Source of the DNA: Stemphylium vesicarium | Lineage: Eukaryota; Ascomycota; Dothideomycetes; Pleosporales; Pleosporaceae | NCBI GenBank assembly: GCA_004380135.1 | Contig: QXCR01000085.1 | Coordinates: 62,001 to 126,000 of the forward strand | Reading direction: 5' to 3' | Length of the DNA stretch: 64,000 nucleotides | Shown: positions 44,115 through 55,262 of the stretch, in pieces | How the letters are laid out: each line of letters opens with the position of its first letter | Numbering within the stretch: position 1 is the first letter of the stretch | Notes under the pieces: model-generated | Databases searched by the model: none | What the model saw: the letters and a program-made list of their open reading frames with translations, nothing else | Told to the model about the DNA's origin: nothing | Made by a program: the position numbers and the translations under genes

Positions 44115-45664
44115 TCACTCCTTCTCCAACTTGACGACTACAGTGTTGCATTCGTCTGGACCTCCATCGCCGTCCTTCGCGTTCTTATCACCACTCTCAG
44201 CCATCTTAACAGCAGCCTTTGCAACCGCACCGCCCTCTATGATCGCCAAAGGTGGTTTACAGCCCTCTTTCACCACCCCCTCGCCACCCTTCGCAATCGC
44301 ACCACCCTCTTTAGTAATCCCATCACCCTCCTTCCTCGCCGCACCCCCCTCCTTCGCAACCCCAGCCCTCGCCATTTCCAGCCTCCCCACCGCCAACGTA
44401 ACATAATACCTCTCCACCGGCAAAACCCTCACGACCCCCTGCAACCCTTTGATAAAATCATTCCGCAGCCCCTTGTGCTCATCAAACAGCGCATCCCAGT
44501 CTACCCCGCGCTAAATCACTCCGTGATGAATCGCCGGATCGGGATGCGACCAGAAAGCGACGAGAACGTCGAGGATAAGCCTTCGCAGAGGGCAGCCTGG
44601 CGGAAAGGACTGGATTTGTTTCCAGATGTAGGCGATGAGGGTGGGTGTGAGCGCGAAGTACTGGCCGATGACCACATAGAGGCGTGTTGTTGTGTAGTTT
44701 ATGAAGGCGCAGGCGCTGAGGCGGTGGGCGAGGAGGTAGGTGTGAATAGAGGGGGGATTGGGGCTGGTGGGGTAATGATGCTTTGGTTGGGGTGAGGTGC
44801 TGGGACTGCCATGGAGGATGTACTGAGTTTTGGGCCAGCTGAGTGGCTTGCGCGATAGGGTGGTTTGTGAGACAGTTTGGGTGCAGCCGTGCTATTACCG
44901 ATGCCGGTGTTGTGGAAAGGGCTCTGGCGCGCTGTTTTCGTTGGTGTACCTTGTTGTTTTGATGCAGCCGGTCCTGAGGGCATGCGCAGGCCGTTAAGAT
45001 TTCTTACAGCGCTAGCATTGATCACGACGGGATACTGGGCTGGTGCGATCGGAGTGAATGAAGATGGTGGTTTTGCCGAAGGAGGATGTACAGCACCTGG
45101 CGTTGTGATTGTGTCGACGCTGTCCGGGTACGCATCCTTGTAAATGAAACCAAGAAAGAGACAAAAGATAGCAGGATCAACGTCCGGAAGGCGGACTATC
45201 ATCTCCGGCTTCTTCATCCCTTCTTCTGGAACCTTTTCGTTGGGTACCATCTCAGTTCTAGCGTCCGCTTTGAGCTCCCCTCCAGACTGAATTCTTGTGT
45301 CTTCACCGTTTCTCTCATCTTTCGTTTCTGAGAGCTTTCGCTTCTTCTTGTTGATGTTGTAGGAAACACAAATCCCGTTCAAGTAGACACATTGGTTTTG
45401 GAAGAAGATCGAATGATGGCAGAGGAGACCGACTGGGAGGATAAAGGTACGAGACGAAGTGTCGGCGCCTACTATGACTTGGATAGATGCACCTTGGATC
45501 CTTATTATTGTTAGAGACGCACGTTGAGGGTTTGGGTAATTTAAAACGGCGTACATGTTGATGAATGCGTCTGGCTGCGCTGACCTCTGGGGTTGCGGAA
45601 GTGGAGGGTGAGGCATGCTGGGCGGATGCGCGCCTACCGTAGGCTGCCCACTCGGGTTCGCCAT
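44115..45664 (-). pseudogene. BTB/POZ-domain gene, apparently broken
   Basis: The 5' frame (45664-44699) begins MANPSGQPTVGAHPPSMPHP and contains a BTB-like stretch: FINMYAVLNYPNPQRAS, FILPVGLLCHHSIFFQNQ, MIVRLPDVDPAIFCLFLGFI. About 40 bases before it stops, conserved-looking sequence continues in another frame: TYLLAHRLSACAFINYTTTR, LYVVIGQYFALTPTLIAYIW, PLRRLILDVLVAFWSHPDPA, then an in-frame TAG at about 44512, and directly after it RGVDWDALFDEHKGLRNDFI to the end at 44115. The continuation reads like the normal C-terminal part of fungal BTB proteins. So there is a frame change and one stop. A missed intron could explain the frame change but not the TAG. The last 70 residues repeat EGG/KEG units. 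Either a recent pseudogene or a sequencing error is possible. Confidence 0.6.
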
Positions 45665-46075
45665 TCTTGTATACAGATATAGTCAAGTTATTGAATCTCC
45701 AAAGACTGTTAGAGCTTATTGGATTGAGAAGGAAAATCTGACAGAATGTTTTGTGGATATAAGCTGTTCATACAGTGTGGATAGGGAGCTAAAGTAGCAC
45801 GGTCAACATGCCAAGAGGGTCAAGTCGAGGTGAGGGATACCTTCACTTGGCATTACTTACCTGATGTGCAACCGCAATCACTAGCGAGAGAACTATTTTT
45901 CAGATTGCAAACGGTAAGACACACGATGGATTATGAGCTCACAAGGAACACTCGTAGAGGCTATGTAGGCTGAAGTACGGACCAGCGTACCACACTAGCC
46001 TCTCATCAGAAAAGTAGGTGTAAAGCATGTCTGTCCAGCGCCAGATAGCATAGGACCTCAGATTCCACCATGAAC
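45665..46075. other. Intergenic region between the BTB gene and the hexose transporter
   Basis: 411 bases, holding the BTB gene promoter on one side and the transporter 3' end on the other. No ORF or repeat is supported. Confidence 0.5.
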
Positions 46076-47946
46076 CTAAGCCTTGGGCTCGACATTGACG
46101 TCCTCGACACCGCCGTGGCCATGACGAGCGACCTTGAGCTTGCCCTCTTCGATGTCACGCTGGTACCTATCGAGACGCGACTCGCTCTTGACAGACTTCC
46201 AGGCAGGTATACCGGAATCGAAAACATCGTCCATCTCTTCGAGAGTCCTGCCCTTGGTTTCGGGCGCGGTGAGGAACATGTGAATGAATGCAACGGCGTT
46301 GAAGGTGCCGAAGATCATGTACATCTTCCAGTTGATGGACCATAGCAGAGGGGGGACGGCGAAGGCCAAAATGCAGTTCCTGAGAGATGTCAGCACATGT
46401 CGTGAACGTTCTCAGGGGTATTCATCTTACCATGTCCAGTTGGTCGCCGTGGCGATTGAGACAGCCTTCGCACGGACCTTAGCGGGGAAGATCTCGGATG
46501 GGTAAGTCCATGACACTGGTCCCCAAGTGGTCGCGAAGGTCGCCACGAAAAGGTATGAGCAGGCTACAATGGCCTTGGAAACATCGCTGTGCTCTCGAGG
46601 AACCACCCAGGAAATGTCCTTGTCGGTTTCATCCGGGTTGGGGTTTCCGTACGAAGCCTGGAGCGCACCGGTGGTGTAAAGCCAGACTGCCATTCCGAAG
46701 GATCCGCAAAGCAACGCTGGGCGACGACCGAACTTGTCAAGGTACAAGATGGCGGGGAGCGTCATAGCGACATTGATGATGTACTGGATCGAGGCGGTCA
46801 GGAGCTCGTCGGCAATACCGGCGCCACGCATAATGAACACGATGTAGTACATCATGATATTCATACCGCACAGCTGTAGAGGTGGGGAGAACACGTTAGT
46901 TTACCTTCACCAGATGTTATATATGTGCAAGACTTACCTGACTCCACATTTGGATAGACATTCCGAGGACGACACGCTTGAGAATGCGAGGCTTGACAAG
47001 GGCAGCAAAGCTGGTGTCTGCGACTTCACGCTCGAAAGCAAGGGCCTCCTCGATTTCCTTGTACTCGGCAAGAACCTTGGGGTGGTTCACGTCACCGCCA
47101 CCGTGAAGGTTGGCGAGAACCTCAAGAGCCTCCTCCCAGCGGTCCTTCGAGGCGAGCCAACGTGGAGATCGAGGGAAGAAAAAGAATCCAATGAACAGAA
47201 GCGCACCAGGGACAGCTTGGATACCCCATGGAATGCGGAAGGCGGAAGTGGATTGGTTCGGGTTGTCGACACCACCATCAACGAAGGAGCTACCATACTG
47301 GATAAAGTATTGAATCACTGGTCAAGCGTTAGTATATGGAATTACAAAACGGTGTTTTGGCAAGACTTGTGCGAACGGCAAGCCTGGCAATGAAGATCGT
47401 ATGATCTTGAACAGGGTAAATAGACGGCGTAGCACTTACAAATACCCCATGTGATAGCCCACTGTTGCAGTGAGACGACGCGACCACGAATGTTCTTCGG
47501 TGCGATCTCGGCTTGGTAAACGGGAACCATAGCAGAGCAGATACCAATAGCGTACCCGCCAACTGCTCGACCGACGCAGAGGAGAGCGATGCCGTTGGAA
47601 GCCGCCTGGAAGATTGCTCCGACAATCCAGATCAGAGCGGCGATTTGGATAGAGTTCCGGCGCGACAGCTTATCGGCAATAAACGACGAGGACAGGGCTC
47701 CGAAGAGTGAACCCGCAGGCATCGCCGCAGTGATTCCACCTTGGCGAGTTCCGCTGGGGTTACCGAAGTAGCGCTTGTAGGCTGGAGTGCCTAGAGCGCC
47801 CGACATGGACGAGATATCGAAACCGAAAAGAATACCACCAAGGGCGGCAAAGCCACAGATGGCGTACACATTGTAGATCTGGGGAAACTGTAGCGCGATT
47901 GTCAGCGAGTGTAGTCAGGAGCGAATGAATGGAGCCTTACCTTCAT
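46076..47946 (-). CDS. MFS hexose transporter
   Basis: Five exons on the minus strand: 47946-47941, 47887-47440, 47317-46938, 46873-46431 and 46379-46076, giving 526 residues. The first exon codes only Met-Lys before a 53-nt intron. Sugar-porter signatures: YAICGFAALGGILFGFDISS, ADKLSRRNSIQIAALIWIVG, VGRAVGGYAIGICSAMVPVY, PKNIRGRVVSLQQWAITWGI, SPRWLASKDRWEEALEVLAN, LCGMNIMMYYIVFIMRGAGI, WGPVSWTYPSEIFPAKVRAK, and the C-terminal PETKGRTLEEMDDVFDS. It resembles fungal high-affinity glucose transporters, with a short N-terminus lacking the long tail of glucose sensors. Plasma membrane location is expected. Sugar specificity is not provable from sequence. Confidence 0.9.
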
Positions 47947-50136
47947 CTTGCCAAGTGGTTGTAACCAGGCTGAGAAGATGAGTTGGTTGAGCGGGGTGAG
48001 AGAACAAAGAGCGGTCTTGAGGGTGGGAGGACTGATTTTATGTTACCAAGAGCGCGGAGGGCGCGTGATTTCGCTGGGATATAGTCCGTGCGAGTGGGCT
48101 AGCATTCACTCCTGCGTGCTTTACCGCCCGCCCACAGGTAGCCCTGGTCATCGAGGACCGGGTTGTTTGCATGTGATGGCTTTTTGGCCAAGATTGTAAC
48201 CCCGCATATAGGTGTTTAACCAGGGCGCATGCGGATCTTACAGAAAAACGGCAACATATCCTGGGGTAGTGCACAGTTGGATGGTCCGATATTGTTTTGC
48301 ATAGAGGCCTCCAATGAGGTCGAACTCTAGACTTCGTAGCTCTCCAGTACGCTGGCACCCGATTTCCAACTTTGTGGCGTCGCACCGGTAAGGCATCCAA
48401 GCAGTCAAGCACAACAATGTTACGAGACGAAGGCAGTCGCTCATGGCCCCGTTCCTATTTGCAGCGTGGCACATCATCCGGGGATCCGTCAGCTCTTGCG
48501 CCCAATTTCACATAAGAATCCGGGCTGCGATTCGCGGACAATACCTCCCGGTGTCGAGCCAGACACGGTTAAGCTGTCCACCCAAGACATCAAAATTGCA
48601 CAGGTCGCTTGAAGATTCTGCCATGACCAAGACCAGCAACAGTAAAGATAGACCGAAGCGCGAATCCTGCCCTGGGCCTCCGTCTCGGCGTGGGCGCGGC
48701 GTTGCATGATCATCTCACGACCAAGCTCTTGTGAAGGTCCAATCGCATTACGACCGTTAGGTAAGGCACGAAGCTTCGGTAAACAGCAGCGCGCCTGACT
48801 GGTGATCGATACCTAATTTGAGTTCCCCGTGCGCGTTGACTCTTCATCGCCAGCCCCCGAAGCTTTCGAATCGAAGCATTGAAAGAAGAGAGGAGGTTGC
48901 ATTCCACGTAAGAGGCGGTATGCGCCAAGTATGCAGCTGCGCCGCTAACCGTTGGCACCCAAGCTCTCGGCTGACTTCGCTCCGCCCCAGAACAGTCAAC
49001 GTCGCCAGTCAATTCGCTAACCGTGAGCAGGATGGTTGTGGCGTGTCTTGGACATGTCACCCCAGGCCAACGAAGCGCATCGAGTGCTGCATCGAGCAAT
49101 ACAGCCGATCGGACACATCTCGCACTCGCACCGCGGACCATATGGCCGTACTGCTGACCAGCGTGCACGGCAACTTGATGCCGAGTGTAGAGTTGGTGGT
49201 AGGAAACAGTGTGTGGTTGGAATAATGATCTACCCACCAAAATGCGGGGATTCGGAAGGACTGGTGGGTTTAGGCTCGCGTCCGTCTCCAGGATCCATCG
49301 CGTGGCTCAAAGTGGGGTCCGATGGGCGCGAATGAACATGGACAGCTTCGATCTGCGAAACCGCAAACTCGGTCCGGCTTGCGACACGTACCACGGCGGT
49401 GGACTTGGTTTGCCGTTCTTCCATCTCTTTCTCGAAATCTTGCCCTTGCAAGACGAGCGACGCGCCACGGCAGTACAAGCATACCGTTCACGGTAGCACC
49501 ACGCATAGTGCCATCTTAGAGCGCCTTATATACCTAGCTCCAGTATCGCCTCGCACAATTCGACAAACCGCGTCGCGCTGCAATCCTGGGAGATAAGGTA
49601 TATCATCGCTGACCCTTCATCCTCCTTTTCTTAGCACGTGCTATGGGGTCTAGTGCGGTAACAAGAGATGGACTGGATGAGAGAGGATCATGAAGCATCT
49701 ATCCCATCTTTTCCAATCAAGTGGCCGGAATTCCTTAATGCTCGACACTGCCTAGGTATGGTACTGTTTTCGCTGATCGTCCAAGGTTTGCTTTGAGTCG
49801 TACATTCTACCTTACACCTTAGCTGCATTCATGCCGTGCAATGGCAAACTCACTGTTACCGGTTTCCTTGCTTACATTGAGTAGTTAGGGAAGAGATTTG
49901 ATGCAAGACGAGGCGAGGTAGGATCAACTTTATGTGATCTGTTCGAGCGGACTGCTCGGAAAAGTAGATCGCACTCGGATCCATCGGCTCATGGACCCAT
50001 CATCAGGTTCTGTCGAGGAAACAACTTGTTGCAATGGGAAAGGAGCATGAGAATCTATTTTGTACATGTATAAACAGGCATACATGACACTCGACAACGC
50101 CCCTCACACATCTCGCATTTCTCTGCTCAACTAGGC
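47947..50136. other. Gene-poor stretch upstream of the hexose transporter
   Basis: About 2.2 kb. ORFs of 60-176 codons occur on both strands between 48700 and 49500, but their composition is uneven and they overlap each other. None resembles a known protein. No repeat or transposon end was found. Confidence 0.5.
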
Positions 50137-50319
50137 ATGGCTCCAGCTGACCTGCCAAGGTATGGAACATGCATCCATGGATCTCTCTACATTCCCTCGC
50201 GTCTTGTTATGAAAGCTCAGACAGGTTATGGCACACTCCAGCGTCCAGTCAAATGGGATGAGATCAGCCATGATGTTCTATTTGCGACTGTACTGGTACT
50301 CTGTCACCAGTGGTTGTGA
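50137..50319 (+). CDS. Stand-alone mini-gene with HTH-like core, same design as the arrays
   Basis: A TATA box (TGTATAAACA, about 50068-50077) is followed by a pyrimidine-rich leader and the ATG at 50137. The 60-residue ORF begins MAPADLPRYGTCIHG and ends PVKWDEISHDVLFATVLVLC plus HQWL. The segment from KWDE has the opening of fungal Myb/SANT-like microdomains: Trp, acidic residues, then a hydrophobic helix. Possible splice donors lie after MAPADLPR (GTATGG) and after HQW (GTGAGT), so the true gene may be spliced and longer. The start recalls MADLPL and MSALPP in array 2. It is isolated from both arrays. Function is unknown. Confidence 0.35.
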   Translation: MAPADLPRYGTCIHGSLYIPSRLVMKAQTGYGTLQRPVKWDEISHDVLFATVLVLCHQWL

Positions 50320-51821
50320 GTCGGGCGCTGCTTCCATATGCCCAGTTCTTGCCCCACGGCTCGTCGTACTCCCACCCACCTTGCTCTTACGCGACTCAGA
50401 ATTTTCCTGCAACATCCCTTTATTGTACATGTTCGTCTCCACGCTCATTTCTCAACAAGCAGCATTATCACCTCTAAGCTGTCAAAACCTGTCTTCGCGA
50501 CGCTCATTCGCTGAATGTCACATGCAAGCGAGCCAGTAGCACGGCACTACCCTCCATCACCTCCCAATCGCATCACACATCACAATAAAGCACATTTCTA
50601 GCTCCACCACCGTCCGACATCACGTTGAAACGGAAAGGCCTCGTGTTGCACTGCATCGTAGTCTTTTCATCACCCTCCTATTCAGGCTTTGGCTATTGGC
50701 CCCGCGAAGCCATGTTCGCGATGGTCCTGCATACGTAAGGTCGCGCGCGCTGACCAGCTGACACGGACAGCTGGCTTTCCTCACAAAGGATGCCGATATG
50801 TCACCTGGAGTGTTATAAGTACCTATTGCAACATCGATCTTACCTTCTAGAAAAACCTTTGGGTACCAGAGGCGTCCGTCGCCTTTCCGCCCGAGCGATA
50901 CAGTCAGCGCGAGCTCCCAGGTGGCCTTCCCGAGCTTACTGCAGCGACCCATTCACCTCGTTCAGCAAGCGCACAACGAATTACACTTTGTGCCATACTC
51001 GCTGATTGCCACGAAAGTTTGTGTCACCAGCCGTTTCGCATCGATAACCTGCCGTCGGTAACCTGCCGTTCACCGCATTACCAGTCCCTTGGTGACATAC
51101 CGAGGTAAAACAACAGGCCTGCATCACGCATTACCATAGTAGAAGCTTGGTATCAGCTGAGGGTGATCGTCGCTGCTCATAAGCCTGTCCTGGTTTAGCG
51201 GTCAACCACACCGTACGTTAATTGCCCGTATAGGGGACGAGTTTGTGGTCTAGTATACGCGGGGTTTGAACAATATATGCAAATACGAATACCGATGCGA
51301 CCATTACGGCGACAATACATATGTTCAAATTCCCAAGGCTTCCTCTACTTTCATTTGGTCTTTAGTGGCTCATACTACGAGGCGCGATTCCGAAACAGCA
51401 CGACCTTCAGAACCTGACAACTTCACCAAGGCTGCTTATACCTCAACTACACATTCGAAGAAAGACTATCGCAATCAGATTGGCACAATGCCGCACCACA
51501 TCACGAACTGCGTATTTGCGCGCACGAGCTTGACAACCTGCGACGTCTTTATCATGGCCTTGGCTCACATTGGCCCAAATGCAGCTCTATCCCCAGAAGA
51601 GTTCATCGCCGCGGCAAGCCCGTGGTTTCTTGACCCGGAGACAATCTGGTCACGCGCATTCCTCATGGGCGCAGGATGAAGTGAATCTTCCAATGTCGAA
51701 AACTGGACTATCCTCAAGATGTCCGATCTGTGGATTGATGGGAGGATTGCCTGTTCATAATGACAGCGTACACTTCCCGCCTAACTATCCCGCCCTTTAG
51801 TCTGCCTCTCCTCGCTCAGGC
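50320..51821. other. Gene-poor stretch
   Basis: About 1.5 kb. A 137-codon plus-strand ORF at 51266-51679 ends in NAALSPEEFIAAASPWFLDP, which looks protein-like, but its first half does not, and no family is recognised. No repeat was seen. Confidence 0.4.
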
Positions 51822-52392
51822 TCAATATGGTGCCTTCTTCACAGCATGCACATACGTCTTCGTGCAATCGCTTGCGTTACCCCTCCAGCTCAGCACATCA
51901 GTACTCAACGCGCCTTCGCATATCGTCCACCCCTCCCTCTGGCCATCGACCGTCAGAAGGTAGCCCTCATCCAACTCAATATTACCCACTTGCTGCTGCG
52001 ACGCGAGGAACTGTAATTCCGACCCAGATTTCACGACGGTGCTGTTGTATTGGTACATTTCGTTTCCGAATGGTGCCAAGGCGATGGTGGAGAGGGTACC
52101 ATCCGTCAGGGTAAAGTTGGGGAGGGAGCCATATCCAGGGCCCGTCAAGCGCAAAAGGAGGGCGGGTTGGTGGTACGGATCCTAGACTACGTCAGTTCCT
52201 GGTAACAATGCGTGTGTATTCGTGGATACATACGAAGAGCGAGGTGGCGGAAACGGCCTTGAGCTCCGAGGTATTCGCGCTCGCATCGATTTGCGACGTC
52301 GTTACGAGAAGAAGGTTTGTAAGATTTGTTGGCAGCGCAGCGCAGACGGAGGCGCTCGCTATGGCGAGCGAAACGAAAGAAGAGAAGCGCAT
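51822..52392 (-). CDS. Small secreted protein of unknown function
   Basis: Two exons, 52392-52234 and 52181-51822, with a 52-nt GT-AG intron (phase 0) give 172 residues. The start MRFSSFVSLAIASASVCAAL is a clear signal peptide. I prefer this Met over the upstream in-frame one, which would add 33 residues. The mature part has several N-glycosylation sites (NLT, NTS, NFT, NST, NAS), and the stretch TLSTIALAPFGNEMYQYNST, LTVDGQREGWTICEGALST and a final CTKTYVHAVKKAPY. Only two Cys lie in the mature chain. It has the form of a small cell-wall or secreted fungal protein. No domain is recognised. Confidence 0.72.
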
Positions 52393-52897
52393 GATTTCCA
52401 GTAGAAAAAAAAATGATATACTCGTGTAAAATGTAGAACTTGTAAATCTACTCGAGAGAAACAAACAGTAGTATTTGCGGCGGTCTTTCAAGAGTGTTTA
52501 TAACTCCCGCTCTTGTTTCAAAACATGGACCGGTGCGTGTGTGCGTGCGCGAGCGAACAAACTCAATCACATCCCTTGAGCTCATATACCCGCGACATTC
52601 TATACCTCTCTTGGGACCGGTACGATGCCCTGCAGTACAAGGGTTCCACTGCATGACACAATGGATGCTATAGGTTACGTACCTCACCAAACAAAGTTGC
52701 GCAAGCTCCTAGCTCCCCCATCAAAGCTTTAGTTCGGGCTTGCGAATCTGCGACTGCGACCCCTGCATGTAGCGATGATCTTCAGCCGCAGATCGTAATG
52801 ATCGGTGGCGGGGAGAGAAAGATGAGTGGGAGGGGGAGGAACTAGGCGACTTGCTTCTCGAGTACATTTTGGTGGGTATTTGACAAATTATTCAAGT
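52393..52897. other. Upstream region of the small secreted gene
   Basis: About 500 bases. No ORF is credible. Confidence 0.4.
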
Positions 52898-53113
52898 TCA
52901 GAGCACTAGACCATCCTTCTTGGAGTTCATTTTATTCTCTCCTATAGTATTGATAACTCCAATTTTCTTCCAGATGTGTGCGTGATGGCCATCAAGACTC
53001 CCGGTACCGCCAGTCATCAGGACGACCATTTCGGTGTTTGTCTCATCTAATGCCGCGTCGTCGGAGGTGTGCGCGGAGAAGCTAGATGCGAATCCATTTA
53101 CTAGATCGTCCAC
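52898..53113 (-). pseudogene. Relic of a thioester-reductase domain (PKS/NRPS-like synthase fragment)
   Basis: The minus-strand frame reads DDLVNGFASSFSAHTSDDAA, then TNTEMVVLMTGGTGSLDGHH and AHIWKK before it loses any resemblance. VVLMTGGTGSLDGHH matches the NAD(P)-binding start of terminal reductase domains (usual form V-V-L-T-G-A-T-G-S-L-G-x-H), with the last Gly changed. There is no sensible continuation, so this is a broken fragment. A degraded acyl-carrier domain lies at 55470-55610 on the same strand, on the other side of the inverted-repeat element. Without the element the two would be separated by a normal linker length. Confidence 0.5.
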
Positions 53114-53283
53114 TATTTACTTCCGAATGTTCAGTATAGCGTGGGTTTCCCCGTGCACATCATTGTTTCCAGCATCATAGCCGTTTTGACAGCCACGCCG
53201 TTGTTTCCGTCGGTGCACGGCCGTGACGTCAGTTTCCGCTCATCGACACAACCTTCCATCGTCGCTCCATCGTCCGACTTCGC

Positions 53284-53370
53284 TACAGTGCTTAGCGAAA
53301 TCGGCTTCCCCACGAACGCAAGCACGACAAAGTGTACGCCACATCGCAAGCAGGGGTCGTGGTGCCCCAC
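53284..53370 (+). repeat. Left terminal inverted repeat of the Tc1/mariner-type element
   Basis: Begins TA|CAGTGCTTAGCG. The first 28 bases are identical to the reverse complement of the right end. A 26-base divergent segment follows, then GCCACA--GCAAGCAGGGGT----GTGCCCCA at exactly matching spacing. Confidence 0.88.
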
Positions 53371-55262
53371 TTGACAGACTTGGCCTAGCGTTATCGTGTC
53401 AGCCTACGTGCAGCAAGATATTATGCCACGCAAGCTGTTGAAGACGGTTTGTGGCAATTTCTGGAACCGCTCCCGTCCATATCATTCCAGCCCTTATGGC
53501 CGCCACGGTCTTTGCAAATCCTTGATGTACGCGAAGATGCAGTGCCCCTGCGGGGCGAACCTTTCGCGTCCCACTCCCAATTCTCTAACATCGCCAACCA
53601 TGCAGCAATCACGGACGTTGTGGGTAGGAATACTCGTAGCGTGAGCCATACCAGGCGGTATGCAGCCAGACTAGAACTATCTGACCTAGATGAGTGGAAC
53701 GAGAACAAGACGCATAATGAAGATACACCAACTTGTCTCCACTACTCGATCGAATAGAAAGTCACGCTGAACGACAAGCTCATCTCTAAGGATACGGAGC
53801 CGAATCTAGTGCTAACTTAGCGCTCAGGTTCCTATATCTTAGTCGTTCACGTTATGCAAGCATATCATGTATCTTTCGACTTAAGTACCTAACGTATTCT
53901 AGAAATAGAAGTCTAGCCATTGTGATTCACCTTGCACTATCTACGGCTTTACGTTGTTGATGCAAGTGACAATCAAGTGATATCTGGGGGCTTTGATACT
54001 CTTTTTAGTACCGCACCACATAAAGAATTAAACCGCTTCCTTCACCTAATAAATCGAGGCCGCTGCATCGTGCACCAGGACCTGTTTGTGTGCCCACGGG
54101 CTATTTAAACATGTACTCAGCCATACTTGGCAAGCAGCTGCAATGAGCGTAATCATTTGATACACCCAGTAACGTTAGGGCCCCTGCGGCAGTTTTGTTT
54201 CTAGTGCTGGTCACACTAATTAAGTCAGAATCAGATGTGAGCACGACGTACATAGGATCTTTATCTGATAGCGATAAAATTGAAGATTTTTAGCATAGTT
54301 GGTGCTGCTAAGAGATTTTGCGACACTTAGTGGTGTGCGCCACTTAGTGGTGGTTTACTTTGAATCTTAGATTGTCAACCGTATTTGATTATAAGGAGAC
54401 TGTCCAACTTAGAAGTCCTGAAGTTTAGCATTACTAGCCCTAACCTCCAAGAAGTTCCATACAATTCCTTCAGAGAGCTTGTTCCCAGTCCTCCCCACCT
54501 TTTGTAGCCCGTTCTGGACATTGATCACTATAGGACGAAGAGTCCACCAGTCCAGCATTTGCATAATGTAGCCCTCTTTTGGTACTGGAGTAATAGTAAA
54601 TTGTCTCCAACCATCATGTTGCTCTGCCGAGCACTTGAGTCTCCCATCCCAACCATGGCATATGAACTTAGCTGAGACGCAGTCTCGGAATCCGAACCAG
54701 CCTTCAGTTTCTATACACGCCCACAGGATGGACCCACGACCGCCAGGCGGGGCTAGTACGATGTGCCCATCAAGCAATGTAAGCACATTGCCGCATGAGA
54801 TAGAGCGAATGATGACGGTAGATCCATGTGAAGGCACCCAACTCGGCGAGGCGTGATCTTTCACGAGGTCTGAAGTAACGTTTTTGGCGGTCGTGGTAGG
54901 TGTATAGATGCTAGAATCATCTAAGTCTGAGACAGATGCAGTATTGGGCTGATCAGGCTCCTGCGAAACCATGTCTGACGATTGAAGAGCCGTTTTAACT
55001 GCAGCGTTGATAGATGGAGCGAACGCTTAGGTCTGCGCGAAGTCAAGGAATTAGTACTCTGTTTGACAACCAAATTCTATCAGGCGCTTACCTACTCACA
55101 AAAATTGGCCTGCTTATCTTAGTCGCTGTTGTTGTTGTGAGTTGATGCCGGTGCTGCTGCGGGGTACCGGTACCTAGGTGGGGCACTTTAACCCCTGCTT
55201 GCAGTGTGGCGCATGCTTCGTTAGAAGTGCGCGGGAGGGGAAGCCGATTTCGCTAAGCACTG
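53286..55262. mobile_element. Tc1/mariner-type inverted-repeat element (1977 bp) without its own transposase
   Basis: The ends start CAGTG and finish CACTG and are flanked by TA on both sides (53284-53285 and 55263-55264), the target duplication of Tc1/mariner/pogo elements. Inverted repeats of about 85 bp share a perfect outer 26-28 bases and identical internal spacing. The interior has no recognisable DDE transposase. It holds a plus-strand ORF of 102 codons (53449-53757), an AT-rich stretch (about 53760-54400) and a complete 187-codon beta-trefoil ORF (54409-54972, minus). So it is either a non-autonomous copy that has captured a gene or an old element with later insertions. It lies inside the relic of a synthase gene. 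Confidence 0.75.
54409..54972 (-). CDS. Beta-trefoil (ricin/fascin-like) protein carried inside the mobile element
   Basis: Intact 187-residue ORF. A low-complexity N-terminus (MVSQEPDQPNTASVSDLDDS) leads into TVIIRSISCGNVLTLLDGHI, VLAPPGGRGSILWACIETEG, WFGFRDCVSAKFICHGWDGR, EQHDGWRQFTITPVPKEGYI, MQMLDWWTLRPIV and a closing GIVWNFLEVRASNAKLQDF. The repeating hydrophobic beta pattern with GW/GF turns is that of fungal single beta-trefoil proteins, a widespread family of unknown role, sometimes found near NLR-type genes. The frame is undamaged although its surroundings are decayed, which hints at recent arrival or selection. It lies wholly between the element's inverted repeats. Confidence 0.68.
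   Translation of the reverse strand: MVSQEPDQPNTASVSDLDDSSIYTPTTTAKNVTSDLVKDHASPSWVPSHGSTVIIRSISCGNVLTLLDGHIVLAPPGGRGSILWACIETEGWFGFRDCVSAKFICHGWDGRLKCSAEQHDGWRQFTITPVPKEGYIMQMLDWWTLRPIVINVQNGLQKVGRTGNKLSEGIVWNFLEVRASNAKLQDF

Noticed and set aside
48710..49240. A 176-codon minus-strand ORF in a gene-poor stretch
   Set aside because: It overlaps other ORFs on the opposite strand, has uneven composition, no recognisable motif, and no promoter-like TATA-leader signal before it.
51180..51275. A possible tRNA-like sequence around GTTTAGCGGTCAACC
   Set aside because: I could not fit a cloverleaf with proper acceptor and anticodon stems. No tRNA gene is supported in the window.
51266..51679. A 137-codon plus-strand ORF ending with a protein-like tail
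   Set aside because: The first half looks random and I recognise no family. It is mentioned in the gap entry rather than called as a gene.
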